A stretch of 64,000 bases of DNA from Acidobacteriota bacterium (GTDB lineage: Bacteria; Acidobacteriota; Vicinamibacteria; Vicinamibacterales; 2-12-FULL-66-21). The notes under the pieces are model-generated. The model saw only the letters and a list, made by a program, of their open reading frames with translations. It was not told where the DNA came from and did not search any database. Below are positions 24,773 through 34,546 of the stretch, piece by piece. Numbering within the stretch: position 1 is the stretch's first letter; each line of letters starts with the position of its first letter. A program made the position numbers and the translations under genes. The stretch lies in contig QHWT01000054.1 of assembly GCA_003222675.1 (NCBI GenBank), positions 57,005-121,004 of the forward strand, written 5' to 3'.

Positions 24773-27223
24773 TCAATTCGTCCGTAGCGTGGCGATGGGA
24801 TCCAGGCGCGTGGCTCGCCGCGCAGGAACGTATGACGCCAGCATCGAGATGCCGACCAGCAGCAGTACCGACGCGATCATCGTTGCCGGATCCAACGGCT
24901 GGACCTCGAACAACAGGCCACGAAGCGAGCCCGCCACGATCAGCGCGCTCGCGAGCCCGAGCGTGACGCCGGCGACCGCGAGCCGCAGTCCTTCCCCGAG
25001 CACGAGGCGGCGTACGTTCGACGCCGTCGCGCCGAGCGCGACACGGATCGCGATCTCTTTGCAGCGCTGGCGCACGTATGCGCTCATCACCGCGTACAGG
25101 CCCAGCGATGCGAGCATCAGCGCGGCCACGCCGAATGCGCCAATCAGGAATGCGTTGAACCGCGGACGCGCGAGCGGCTTGTCGAGCAGCTTCGCGAATG
25201 GCGCGATCCGCATGACCTGAACGTCCGGATCGACCGCGCGCACGCGCTCGCGCACCAGCGCGGCCACCTGTGTCAGCGGCGAGGCGCTCCGCAGCACGAG
25301 CATGTGTGCCGCGACGATGAACTGCTCTGCGGGCAGGTACAACGTCGGCCGCGCCTCGGCCAGTTCGCGATATCGGGTCGGCCTCACAACACCCACGACG
25401 GTTCGCCACGGATCCGTGGAACCCACGCCACCAAATTTGATCCGCTTGCCGATCGGATTCTCGCCAGGCCAGGTGCGCGTCGCGACGTCGTCGCTCACGA
25501 TCGCCACGTCCGGTGCCCCGTGTCGGTCCGCGTGTGTAAACCTGCGGCCGCGGACGAGCCTCACCTCGAGTGTCTCGAAGTAGTTCGGATGAACGGATTC
25601 AAGATTCAGCGACGGGTTGGCCGCAGCGCGCTCCGCGGTCTGCCCTTCCGCGATGAACACCGGTAAGTCCCAGCCGCCGGTGCCCGAAAAGGGCGCCGTG
25701 TGGACGGGCGTGGCCCCCGCTACGGCCGGCGCGGCCTCGAGCTGGGCGACGACCTCGTCGAGGAACCGGAGGTGGCGCGCACCATCAGCGTACTTCGACT
25801 GGGGAAGGTCGAGGTCGACGAACACGAGACGGTCCGCCGCGAGCCCCATGTTCAAGGTCTGCAGCCGCAGGAGAGTGCGCACCAAAAGCCCCGCTGCCGC
25901 CACGACCGTGACGGCAAGGGCCACCTGCGCGACGACGAGCGCACGGCGGCTGCGCCGCATCGTGCGACCGCTGCCGCGCGATCCGCCACTCCGCAGCTCG
26001 GACGCCACGTCGGCGCGCGCGGAAGACAACGCTGGCGCGACGCCGGCGAGGGCGGCGGTGACGAGGGCCACCACTACAGCGAACAGCATCACACCTGCAT
26101 CGATCCGGACGGAGTCGACGCGCGGCAATCCGTCGGGCACGACCGTTACTACCGACCGCAGCATCCACCAGGAGATCCCCAGTCCGATCGCACCGGCGAT
26201 GAGCGCAAGCACCAGGCTTTCGGCGAGCAGCTCGCGCGCCAGCCTGCTTCGACTGGCGCCGAGGGCCGCGCGCACGGCGAGCTCCGGACGCCTGGTCTCG
26301 CCGCGCAGGAGCAACAGGTTCGCGACGTTTGCGCTCGCGATCAACAGCACGAGACCCACGGCACTGAACAGAATGAGGATCGCCGCGCGCGCGTCGCCTA
26401 CGACGACATCTTCGTAAGAGCGAACGACGACTGTCTGACCTCGCGGCGCATCCGGCGGCGCGAGCGTCTCCAGCCTCGATGTCAGCGCCTGCAGCTCGCT
26501 CGCCGCTTGCTCCATCGTTGCGCCGGGACGCAGTCTGGCAATCACGTCGACATCACGCAACACGCCTTCGCGAAACGCCGCATTCGTCAGCGTAGACGCC
26601 GAAGCGGCCAACGTCGCCCATGCCTCGACCCCGCGCGGGTAATTCAGATCCGGCGGCATCACGCCGACAATCGTGAACGACCGGCCGTCCACGTTTATCC
26701 TGCGTCCGATCACGTCGCGCGCGCCGCCATAGCGACGCTGCCAGAGATCGTGCGTAATCACGAGCACGTTCTCCGCGCCATTCACATCGTCTGAACGATT
26801 GAGCGACTGGCCCAGAAGAGGCTCGACGCCGATCACGCGGAAGAAGTCACCGCTGACCGATGCGGTGCTGATGTAAGTGGCGGATCCGTTTTCTACCGCG
26901 ACAGATGCGCCGGCGCCGTTGTAGCCAACGCCCGCGACGGCTTCGAGGAGCCTGCTCTCGCGACGGAGCACATCGATCTCGTGTACGCGGAAAGGCAAGT
27001 GCGCGAGGCCTGCGGACGGTAACTGCTTCCAGGCGATCAGCAGCGCCTCGGGGTTGGGGAAAGGCGGGCGGCGCAGGAGCACTCCCTCGACAAGCGCGAA
27101 CATGATCGTCGTGCCCGCGATGCCCGAGGCAAGCGTGAGCACCACCGCGACGGTGAAGCCCCTGTCCTGCCGCAACCGCCGCCAGCCGGCCCGCATCTCC
27201 TGCAACAGCGGCACGGATACCAT
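24773..27223 (-). CDS. ADOP-family ABC transporter permease (duplicated MacB/FtsX)
   Basis: Inner-membrane protein of 816 residues. The ATG at 27223 is chosen, with GAAGGG seven bases upstream; a GTG one codon earlier is possible. It begins VSVPLLQEMRAGWRRLRQDR and a first span. The periplasmic region has VEPLLGQSLNRSDDVNGAEN, and FtsX blocks carry ELAVRAALGASRSRL and EIAIRVALGATASNVRRLVL. It ends RLDPIATLRTN. First gene of a two-ADOP operon; no ATPase and no PadR gene adjoin. Confidence 0.88.
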   Translation of the reverse strand: MVSVPLLQEMRAGWRRLRQDRGFTVAVVLTLASGIAGTTIMFALVEGVLLRRPPFPNPEALLIAWKQLPSAGLAHLPFRVHEIDVLRRESRLLEAVAGVGYNGAGASVAVENGSATYISTASVSGDFFRVIGVEPLLGQSLNRSDDVNGAENVLVITHDLWQRRYGGARDVIGRRINVDGRSFTIVGVMPPDLNYPRGVEAWATLAASASTLTNAAFREGVLRDVDVIARLRPGATMEQAASELQALTSRLETLAPPDAPRGQTVVVRSYEDVVVGDARAAILILFSAVGLVLLIASANVANLLLLRGETRRPELAVRAALGASRSRLARELLAESLVLALIAGAIGLGISWWMLRSVVTVVPDGLPRVDSVRIDAGVMLFAVVVALVTAALAGVAPALSSARADVASELRSGGSRGSGRTMRRSRRALVVAQVALAVTVVAAAGLLVRTLLRLQTLNMGLAADRLVFVDLDLPQSKYADGARHLRFLDEVVAQLEAAPAVAGATPVHTAPFSGTGGWDLPVFIAEGQTAERAAANPSLNLESVHPNYFETLEVRLVRGRRFTHADRHGAPDVAIVSDDVATRTWPGENPIGKRIKFGGVGSTDPWRTVVGVVRPTRYRELAEARPTLYLPAEQFIVAAHMLVLRSASPLTQVAALVRERVRAVDPDVQVMRIAPFAKLLDKPLARPRFNAFLIGAFGVAALMLASLGLYAVMSAYVRQRCKEIAIRVALGATASNVRRLVLGEGLRLAVAGVTLGLASALIVAGSLRGLLFEVQPLDPATMIASVLLLVGISMLASYVPARRATRLDPIATLRTN

Positions 27224-27436
27224 CACCCCACCCTTCGACCGGCTGGCGCTAAGGCTACATCATGGCGAAAAGTAGACGATGGGGCAAAACCGACGCTGCC
27301 AACCGCGGTGTTCGACCAAATGAGAAATGGCCTGGCGCCGCACCCCCCACTAAATGGCCATTCCCATCCGAAAAGCAATCATCTAGCCTCACAGGCATTC
27401 TTCAAGGGCCGCCAATCCGTTCTGGCGGGATAACAG

Positions 27437-28045
27437 GTGACGACAACGCAGCCCCAGTGGCGCTACGTACCGTTCGTATCGACGCTCCTGATGTGCAGCG
27501 GCCTGTTCATGCTGCTTCACGGAGCATCTCCGCAACCCGCTCGCCCGCTCGCCGGCGACACCGCGTGCGAGGGCGTCAGCGCTCCCACCACGCTTCACTC
27601 GGTATCGAGGACGCCGACTGGGGAGGCTCAGAATTCACCCGACGACCGAGGCGATGCCGCGAAAGCATCGGCCGCAGCATCCACGCATGACCCCGCTGAC
27701 ATTGACCTGTTCGACGACCTGATTTTCGCGGATGCGAAGCCGTGGTCGCCACTTCGGTCCAACGCTTTCTGGCTTCGCGGTCCACCCTCGTCCGATGATG
27801 CGGGCGTCACGCACCGGGTGGGAACGGGTCCTCTCGACTCGTCTTTCGATGCAACCGACGACGACGACGATGATGGCGACGACGAAACCGATACGGATGA
27901 CGGCGACGGCGTGGCTGCTCTGGTCACGGCCTCCACAGACGCATCGTGTGTCGTTCACACATCATCTCTGCTGTCCCGAGTAGAAGTACATCACCCGGTC
28001 TCGTTTGCCTCCGACGTTCAGTCCCTCCGCGCTCCACCTCAATAG
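27437..28045 (+). CDS. hypothetical secreted protein with acidic Asp-rich stretch
   Basis: A 202-residue protein from a GTG at 27437 preceded by GGCGGGA. Residues 11-30 are hydrophobic (VPFVSTLLMCSGLFMLL), consistent with export. The middle has DPADIDLFDDLIFADAKPWS and then an acidic run of Asp/Glu/Gly (about residues 140-157) of the sort that binds calcium loosely. No family is recognised. It lies 375 bases upstream of the peroxidase gene on the same strand, itself rich in calcium-binding repeats, so a functional link is possible but unproven. Codon use suits a real gene, but existence is not certain. Confidence 0.45.
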   Translation: MTTTQPQWRYVPFVSTLLMCSGLFMLLHGASPQPARPLAGDTACEGVSAPTTLHSVSRTPTGEAQNSPDDRGDAAKASAAASTHDPADIDLFDDLIFADAKPWSPLRSNAFWLRGPPSSDDAGVTHRVGTGPLDSSFDATDDDDDDGDDETDTDDGDGVAALVTASTDASCVVHTSSLLSRVEVHHPVSFASDVQSLRAPPQ

Positions 28046-28420
28046 TCTCATTCACATTCCCTCGTAACCCTCAGGCCTGAGCTCCGTCCCGATTCCGCGC
28101 GGGAGAGCACGCGCGCTTCGGCGCGGCCGGCCTGCCCAGGCAACGCTTCATCGATTCGTGCGGCGCGCCGCGTCGGCGGCGTCGTTGCCCCGGGTGCGAG
28201 CGCTCGCGTCGGTCTCTCGGGCTCCACCTGTTTGCCCGCTGTAGCCGCTTCTGCGGCGAAGGCGGAGCTTGTCCGCCGTAGCCGCTATGCGGCGAAGGCG
28301 GATCGGTACGAGTTTCGTCCGCGTTCAACAACGAAAGGAAGGCCGTTCGATGACCACCAGTGGTCAGTGCAGTTCCACGTGTGCCTATGCAGCAGTGCGA
28401 CACATTGCGGGGAGGACATC
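28046..28420. other. intergenic region, 375 bases, with palindromic repeats
   Basis: It separates the acidic protein from the peroxidase gene and should carry the latter's promoter. It contains two copies of a GC-rich palindromic repeat (28236-28302). An open frame extends through it into the peroxidase gene, but the peroxidase start at 28421 has an ideal ribosome site, so the extension is not needed. Confidence 0.5.
28236..28302. repeat. two tandem copies of a palindromic GTAGCCGC repeat
   Basis: Copies at about 28236-28266 and 28272-28302 share GTAGCCGCT, then TGCGGCGAAGGCGGA. Each can fold as a hairpin: TCCGCC/GGCGGA outer and GCCGC/GCGGC inner pairs around a three-base loop in the second copy. 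This looks like a dispersed palindromic repeat family; similar GGCGGAAG palindromes lie inside the gene at 54488-57379. Confidence 0.6.
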
Positions 28421-31400
28421 ATGAGAGTGCAGCAACCGTTCACATGCCGGCGTGGCGCGCGTTCGAAGCCGCTGGCGATCCTTGCGTTGATCGCCATGGT
28501 CGCGTCGCCGGTCGGTCGTCCCATGTTCACGACGACCGTTCACGCGCAAACGCAGGTGGCCCCGGTCGGCAACGGCTTCTTTATCAACGACGACGACCTG
28601 CGGTTCATCTTCAAACAGATCCAGGTCTCGCAGGCCAATGCGGCCGGCGGAGCGCTTCTCGGGCCCGGGCCAAACCAGGTCAACTCGCAGGCCGCGCCCA
28701 ACGGCAATCCACAGCTCCCGATGGGCTTGCGAACAGTCGACGGGTCGTACAACAACCTGGTGCAGATTCCCGACCAGCACATGTTCGGCGCCGCGGACCT
28801 GGTCTTCCCGCGGAAGACGACCCCCGTGTTCCGCGATGCGGAGCCCTTGCCGTTCGATCCTGACGGCGCCGGTCCGCAGGCAGCGGGTCAGCCGACGTCG
28901 TATACGCAGAAGGCCGGATTCGTCGCCGACTCGCAGCCGCGCCTGATCAGCAACCTGATCGTCGATCAATCCGCGGCGAACCCGGCGGCCGCCGCAGCAG
29001 CGGCGAACCCGTGCGGCTCGGGTGGGTTCGTGTGCTCGCCGGCTGCACCTCCCGATCCGGATTCCGGCGCGCTGTTCATTCCGAACATCACGCCGAATTT
29101 CGGTCTCTCAGCGCCGTTCAACCTGATGTTCACCTTCTTCGGCCAGTTCTTCGATCACGGGCTCGATCTCGTGACGAAGGGCGGCGGCACGGTGATCATC
29201 CCGCTGCAGCCTGACGACCCTCTGTTCGTTCCGGGCGGCTCGACCAACTTCATGGTCATGGCGCGCGCCACGAATCAGCCCGGTCCGGACGGCATTCTCG
29301 GGACGGCTGACGACATTCAAGACGGGACCAACACCACGACGCCGTGGGTCGATCAGAACCAGACCTACACGTCGCATCCGTCGCACCAGGTGTTCCTGCG
29401 CGAGTACGCGATGAACGCGCAGGGCAAGCCGGTTCAGACGGGCAAAGTGCTCGACGGCGGATTCTGCGCGCCGCGCGCGACGGGAATCCCCGGCGACAAC
29501 ATCTGCGATATCGGAAACTGGGGCGAGGTCAAGGCGCAGGCAGCCACCAAACTCGGCATCCAGCTGGTCGACCAGGATATCTTCGACTGCCCGCTGCTGC
29601 TGACGGATCCGTACGGCCATTTCAAACCAGGTCCGAACGGGTTCCCGCAGCTCGTGCTGCCCAATGGCGTTCTGGTCGAGGGCAATCCCGCCGCAAACGG
29701 CGGCGCCGGCGTGCTCATCCCGGCGAAGGCCTTCAGGACCGGCCACGCGTTCCTCAACGACATCGCGCACAACGCGGTGCCGAGCCCGGGTCTGGTGCCC
29801 GACGCCGACACCACAATCTGCGACTTCCGCACGTGCACGCAGCCGCCGGGAACGTATGACGACGAACTGCTCGCCCGTCACTTCGTCACCGGAGACGGCC
29901 GCGGCAACGAGAACATCGCGCTGACGATGGTTCACCAGATTTTCCACGCCGAGCACAACCGGCTGGTGCACTACATCGATCAGCAGATCAACGCGCTGCT
30001 GACGCCGGCGGAAATCGCCGCGTGGCACGCAGTGGACGGGCCGTCCGGCTGGGATTACGGCGAGCGTCTGTTCCAGGCGGCGCGGTTCGGCACCGAAATG
30101 CAATACCAGCACCTCGTGTTCGAGGAGTTCGCCCGCAAGATGCAGCCGTTGATCAATCCGTTCCTCGGCGGCATCACGTCGATCAACCCGGCGATCTCCG
30201 CCGAGTTCGCGCATACGGTCTATCGCCTCGGGCACTCAATGCTGCCCGAACGGGTGGCCCGGATCAATGCCGACGGGTCGAACAACGACCTCAGGCTGCT
30301 CAACGCGTTCCTCAACCCTCCGGCGTTCAACGACGGCGGGACGGCCGGGCCCCTGACCGCTGACAAAGCCGCGGGCGCGATCATTCGCGGCCTGGTCCTG
30401 CAGGTCGGCAACGAGCTGGATGAATTCGTGACCTCCTCGGTGCGGAACTCGCTCCTCGGTCTCCCGCTGGACCTGCCGGCGATCAACATCGCGCGAGGGC
30501 GCAGCGAAGGGATCCCGCCGCTCAACGAGGTGCGCCGGCAGCTCTTCCAACAGACGAAGGACGCGTCCCTGACTCCGTACGCGAACTGGTTCGAGTTGGG
30601 ATTGCAGCTGAGACACGTCGAATCCCTGGCGAACTTCGTTGCGGCCTACGGCACGGACCCGACGATTACGAGTGCGACGACCGTGACGGCAAAACGCGCC
30701 GCGGCGCAGGCGTTGGTGTTGGCCAACGGACCGTTCATGTTCGCACCCGCGGCGACCAGCGGCCTCAACACCGTGGACTTCTGGGTCGGCGGTCTCGCCG
30801 AGAAACAGGCGGTGTTCGGCGGTCTGCTCGGATCGACGTTCAACTACATCTTCGAGCACCAGCTGGAAGACCTGCAGAACGGCGACCGGTTCTACTACCT
30901 CCAGCGCACCGACGGCCTGAACTTCAGGTTCCAGCTCGAAGGCAACTCGTTTGCCGAGCTGTGCCGCCGCAACACGGACCTCGGTGCCTCGATGGCCAAA
31001 ATCTTCGAGACGGCCGATTTCAACTTCGACGCGGCCACCCTCACGGGCACCGCGACGATCCCGCTCGCCGACAACACATCGCTAATCACGTTGGCCGACG
31101 GAACGAAGCTGTTCTTCGACCCGCTGCACAAAGGCAAGAACGTCATGTTCAATGGCGGCCCCGGCGACGACCGCTTCCAGGGTGACGTCGGTGACGACAC
31201 CATGTATGGCAACGGCGGCAACGATCGGCTGACCGGCGGTGAAGGCGACGACGAGCTGGTCGGCGGCGATGGAGACGACATCCTCTTCGGCGGCCCCGGC
31301 AACGATATCCTCAAGGGCGGCCCCGGCAACGACGCGCTGAGCACTGGACCAGGGTTCGGCGGCGACATCGCGATCGGCGGCGAGGGGGACGACTTCATGC

Positions 31401-33817
31401 TCGGCGGCGACGACGGCGTCGAGTACTTCGCCGGCGGCGGCGACGACATCATCGTCGACGGCGCGCAGCGCGCTGAGGGCATGTTCGGCGGCCCTGGCGA
31501 CGACTGGATCTACGACGGTGACGGACACGACGGCGGCATCTTCGGCGATGACGGCAACGTGTTCGACCTGCTCGCCGGTCTCAATCAGGTGGGCGGCGAC
31601 GACGTCGAAGGTGGCGGTCCCGGACAGGACAACCACTTCGGCGAAGGCGGCGACGACATCTTCCTGATGTCCGAAGGCTCCAACAAGTTCTTCGGCGATT
31701 ACGGGTTCGATATGGTCACGCAGCGGGGATGGCCGGCGCCAGGGCAGATCGATTTGAGCTTCCTGCCTTTGCCCGGAGTCATCCTGAACTTCAACAATCT
31801 GAGCAACATGTACCGGTTCGTCGACGGTGCGTCAGGATGGGATTTGGACGATCACATCGTCGGCGACGACAACGTGTTCGATCCGGCGGCGCCAGTCGAG
31901 ATCCAGCTGCAGCCCCAGATGGCGCTGACGGAGGAATACGCTGCCAAGGTCGCGGGACTCCGGGACCTGATCGTCAGCGGCTTCGGGGTGACGCCGACAG
32001 ATGCGCCGGTGAACTTTTCCACGAACTCCGGTGGTGAGCCGGGCATTGTGGCCTATACCAGGCACATTCTGTGGATCGGCGGCAACCTCCTCCTCGGCGG
32101 TCTCGGCAACGATACGATCGAGGGCCGCGGCGGCGACGACCTGATCGACGGTGACTCGTGGCTCAACGTCCAGCTCCGCGCGGTGCTCAATGACGGCACC
32201 GTGAAGCTGGTCGACGACCCGCGCCTCCTCGTTGACGACGTGTTTGCTGATCCCCAGCGCCTGAACCCGGGCCACATCAGCATCGTGCGCAGCATCGTGC
32301 AACCGGCCAACGTTCCGCCACCCGATTGCGGAGCCCCGGCACCACTGAACTGCGACACGGCTGTGTTCTCGGGTCCGCTTGCCGACTACTCGATTCAGCT
32401 GAATGCAAACGGCACGGTGACGGTGATTCACGTCGCCGGCAAGGGGAACTTCAAGGCTCCGACCAACGACGGCACCGACACCCTCCGGAACATTGAGCAG
32501 CTCAAGTTCTCGGATGTGACGATCCCGGCACCGAGGCCGGCGACCAACGTCGTGCCGAACGTCATCGGGCTGACGCCGGCTGCGGCGCAGGCTGCGATCG
32601 TCGCGGCCGGGTTGAGGGTCGGAGCGACCACCACCGGCAGGGTCCTGCCCGCGAATCCCGTCGCGATCGGGCTCATCGCGAGCCAGAGCCCGTTGGGCGG
32701 GACCAAGGTGGTGGCAGGGGCCGCCGTGAATATCGTCACCTCGACCGGCCTCGAGACGCCGAACGTGGTCGGCTTGCCGTATCCGGGCAACCTGACGACC
32801 GGCGCCGTGCACAACCTCACCGAATTCGCACTGGTCATCGGGACCGTCACCAACCAGTTCAGCACCACGGTCCCTGCGGGTCTGGTCATCAGCCAGGATC
32901 CGGTGGCGGGTACGGGCGTCAACGCGGGCACCGCAGTGAACCTGGTGGTGTCGTCAGGGCCGCCGCTCGTTGCAGTGCCGAACGTCGTCGGCCTGACGCA
33001 GGCGGCAGCGACAACGGCGCTCACGAACGCAGGCCTCACTGTCGGCTTCGTGGGAAGCGCGAGCAGCGAAACGGTAGCGGCCGGCAGCGTGATCAGCCAG
33101 ACTCCGACGAGCCCTGGCACCGCGCCGCAAGGGAGCGCCGTTGCGCTGGTCGTCTCGACTGGAACTGCGGGTCCGGCGATCACCGTGACAGCCAAGCGGA
33201 ACGCCGGTTTGCCGAACCTGACGGTCACGAGCCCGGCGTTTGCTCCGGGCGCCAACACGTTGTTGGTGGCGTTGGTCTCGGCGGACGCGCCGGTCGACGG
33301 CGTGAACACGATCGTGAACGGCATCAACAACACCGGTACCGCGTTGACGTGGACGAGAGCCGTCCGCTCGAACGCGCAACTGGGCACGGCGGAAATCTGG
33401 TGGGCGTTTACGACGCCGGCACACGCCAGCATGACCGTCACTGCCGTCATGAACAACTCGGAAACGGCGTCGCTGACGGTGATGGGATTCACCGGAGCAG
33501 TGCCGACACTCGCCGGCGCCGCGAGCCTCGCGGCAAGCGCTGCGGCTGGCGCACCGAACGGGACGATCGTGACCACGGCTGCCAACTCGCTGGTTGTCGG
33601 CGTCGGCACGGATTGGGATATGGCTCGCACCATGAAGCCGGCGGCAGGCCAGATCTTGGTCAACTCGTTCAACACGCCGAACGGCGATACGTACTGGGTG
33701 CAACGGACGTCGCCGCCCGTTGCGGCGACCGGTACCAGCATCACGATCCGCGACAGCTACGGCACGTTAATGCCTGACCGCTGGAACCTGGCGTTGATCG
33801 AAATCCGGAAGCAGTAG
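28421..33817 (+). CDS. animal-type heme peroxidase with RTX and PASTA repeats, secreted
   Basis: A 1798-residue exported multidomain protein. The ATG at 28421 has GGAGG five bases upstream; a signal peptide ends about residue 43. The peroxidase domain (about 130-860) keeps the animal heme peroxidase residues: Asp245-His246 (FFDHGLD; distal His and heme-linked Asp), Arg494 and Glu497 (GRGNE; catalytic Arg and heme-linked Glu), EHNR at 511-514, and proximal His605 (YRLGHSMLP). Calcium-binding GGxGxDxxx repeats follow (about 910-1060 and near 1230), then three PASTA repeats (about 1376-1582, each with PNVVGL-like strands) and a beta-rich C-terminal domain ending in ALIEIRKQ. It should oxidise halides or phenolics outside the cell; RTX repeats suggest calcium-dependent folding after export. 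Product and target are inferred. Confidence 0.88.
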   Translation: MRVQQPFTCRRGARSKPLAILALIAMVASPVGRPMFTTTVHAQTQVAPVGNGFFINDDDLRFIFKQIQVSQANAAGGALLGPGPNQVNSQAAPNGNPQLPMGLRTVDGSYNNLVQIPDQHMFGAADLVFPRKTTPVFRDAEPLPFDPDGAGPQAAGQPTSYTQKAGFVADSQPRLISNLIVDQSAANPAAAAAAANPCGSGGFVCSPAAPPDPDSGALFIPNITPNFGLSAPFNLMFTFFGQFFDHGLDLVTKGGGTVIIPLQPDDPLFVPGGSTNFMVMARATNQPGPDGILGTADDIQDGTNTTTPWVDQNQTYTSHPSHQVFLREYAMNAQGKPVQTGKVLDGGFCAPRATGIPGDNICDIGNWGEVKAQAATKLGIQLVDQDIFDCPLLLTDPYGHFKPGPNGFPQLVLPNGVLVEGNPAANGGAGVLIPAKAFRTGHAFLNDIAHNAVPSPGLVPDADTTICDFRTCTQPPGTYDDELLARHFVTGDGRGNENIALTMVHQIFHAEHNRLVHYIDQQINALLTPAEIAAWHAVDGPSGWDYGERLFQAARFGTEMQYQHLVFEEFARKMQPLINPFLGGITSINPAISAEFAHTVYRLGHSMLPERVARINADGSNNDLRLLNAFLNPPAFNDGGTAGPLTADKAAGAIIRGLVLQVGNELDEFVTSSVRNSLLGLPLDLPAINIARGRSEGIPPLNEVRRQLFQQTKDASLTPYANWFELGLQLRHVESLANFVAAYGTDPTITSATTVTAKRAAAQALVLANGPFMFAPAATSGLNTVDFWVGGLAEKQAVFGGLLGSTFNYIFEHQLEDLQNGDRFYYLQRTDGLNFRFQLEGNSFAELCRRNTDLGASMAKIFETADFNFDAATLTGTATIPLADNTSLITLADGTKLFFDPLHKGKNVMFNGGPGDDRFQGDVGDDTMYGNGGNDRLTGGEGDDELVGGDGDDILFGGPGNDILKGGPGNDALSTGPGFGGDIAIGGEGDDFMLGGDDGVEYFAGGGDDIIVDGAQRAEGMFGGPGDDWIYDGDGHDGGIFGDDGNVFDLLAGLNQVGGDDVEGGGPGQDNHFGEGGDDIFLMSEGSNKFFGDYGFDMVTQRGWPAPGQIDLSFLPLPGVILNFNNLSNMYRFVDGASGWDLDDHIVGDDNVFDPAAPVEIQLQPQMALTEEYAAKVAGLRDLIVSGFGVTPTDAPVNFSTNSGGEPGIVAYTRHILWIGGNLLLGGLGNDTIEGRGGDDLIDGDSWLNVQLRAVLNDGTVKLVDDPRLLVDDVFADPQRLNPGHISIVRSIVQPANVPPPDCGAPAPLNCDTAVFSGPLADYSIQLNANGTVTVIHVAGKGNFKAPTNDGTDTLRNIEQLKFSDVTIPAPRPATNVVPNVIGLTPAAAQAAIVAAGLRVGATTTGRVLPANPVAIGLIASQSPLGGTKVVAGAAVNIVTSTGLETPNVVGLPYPGNLTTGAVHNLTEFALVIGTVTNQFSTTVPAGLVISQDPVAGTGVNAGTAVNLVVSSGPPLVAVPNVVGLTQAAATTALTNAGLTVGFVGSASSETVAAGSVISQTPTSPGTAPQGSAVALVVSTGTAGPAITVTAKRNAGLPNLTVTSPAFAPGANTLLVALVSADAPVDGVNTIVNGINNTGTALTWTRAVRSNAQLGTAEIWWAFTTPAHASMTVTAVMNNSETASLTVMGFTGAVPTLAGAASLAASAAAGAPNGTIVTTAANSLVVGVGTDWDMARTMKPAAGQILVNSFNTPNGDTYWVQRTSPPVAATGTSITIRDSYGTLMPDRWNLALIEIRKQ

Positions 33818-33832
33818 GTTACCAACGTAACG

Positions 33833-33862
33833 GCGGGACAGGGCGGCAACGCCCTGTCCCGC
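33833..33862 (+). terminator. 13-bp hairpin with GCAA tetraloop after the peroxidase gene
   Basis: GCGGGACAGGGCG pairs fully with its complement around a GNRA loop, 16 bases after the peroxidase stop. No T-tract follows, so it may be a 3' stabiliser or Rho-linked terminator. The next gene begins 38 bases further on. Confidence 0.55.
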
Positions 33863-33900
33863 TCGTGTGGAGGGTTTGTTTCTCTTCGGAGGTCGATTCC

Positions 33901-34521
33901 ATGAACCGTATCAGCTTTCGAACCATCGTCGCGACCGCCTGCGCCGCGGTCGTGTGCCTCGTAGTGAGCCCGAATCCGTCGGCCACCGTCGCCGATCGTC
34001 CGTTCCAGCGCTTCATCGCGCGGGCGCCGTTCGACGGCGACCCCGGCGCCGGTCCAGCTCGCGTGGAGATCGTCATCCAACGCTGGGCGACCAGCAAGGA
34101 CCGCAGCGATCTGCAGGATGCGTTGAGTCGTCGTGGACCGGAAGGTCTGCTTCCGGGTCTGCACGCGATGCACCGCCCCTCAGGCGTGCTGCTCGTTCCG
34201 GGAATACCCAACGGAGGCGCACGCGCGCTGACGCCTCGCCCGACCAATCTGTGGTTTGCCGATCGGATCGAGACCTCGACGGGTCGTCAAATCGTCATCG
34301 CCGCGGATCACTACATGGCGTTCGGCCAGCCCACGCTGAACTGGCCGTCCTACTACGAATTCTCGCTGCTCGACATCCGCTTCGCGGCTGATGGAACCGG
34401 AGTCGGCAAGGTGGCGTCTGGGGTCAGCGTCGCCTATAACAAGAAAACGAACACCATCGAGGCGGCGAATTACGACACGCTGCCGGTGCGTTTGATCGAG
34501 GTCAAGTCCGCAAAGATGTAA
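33901..34521 (+). CDS. hypothetical secreted protein
   Basis: A 206-residue protein from the ATG at 33901, with GGAGG eight bases upstream. A signal peptide (IVATACAAVVCLVVSPNPSA) is followed by a mature domain I do not recognise. It has VEIVIQRWATSKDRSDLQDA, an ETSTGRQIVIAADHYMAFG segment and LLDIRFAADGTGVGKVASG, which resembles other small secreted proteins of unknown function in Acidobacteriota. It sits 84 bases downstream of the peroxidase gene in the same direction, so expression may be linked despite the hairpin between them. Confidence 0.6.
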   Translation: MNRISFRTIVATACAAVVCLVVSPNPSATVADRPFQRFIARAPFDGDPGAGPARVEIVIQRWATSKDRSDLQDALSRRGPEGLLPGLHAMHRPSGVLLVPGIPNGGARALTPRPTNLWFADRIETSTGRQIVIAADHYMAFGQPTLNWPSYYEFSLLDIRFAADGTGVGKVASGVSVAYNKKTNTIEAANYDTLPVRLIEVKSAKM

Positions 34522-34546
34522 GGCGGCGGATCATCGAGACGCTGCG

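Noticed and set aside
24165-25220. 351-residue plus-strand frame across two ADOP genes
   Set aside because: Runs antisense over the junction of two clear genes and shows only low-complexity Arg/Ser composition.
28232-28420. N-terminal extension of the peroxidase
   Set aside because: The in-frame extension passes through a palindromic repeat, while the ATG at 28421 has a perfect ribosome site and signal peptide.
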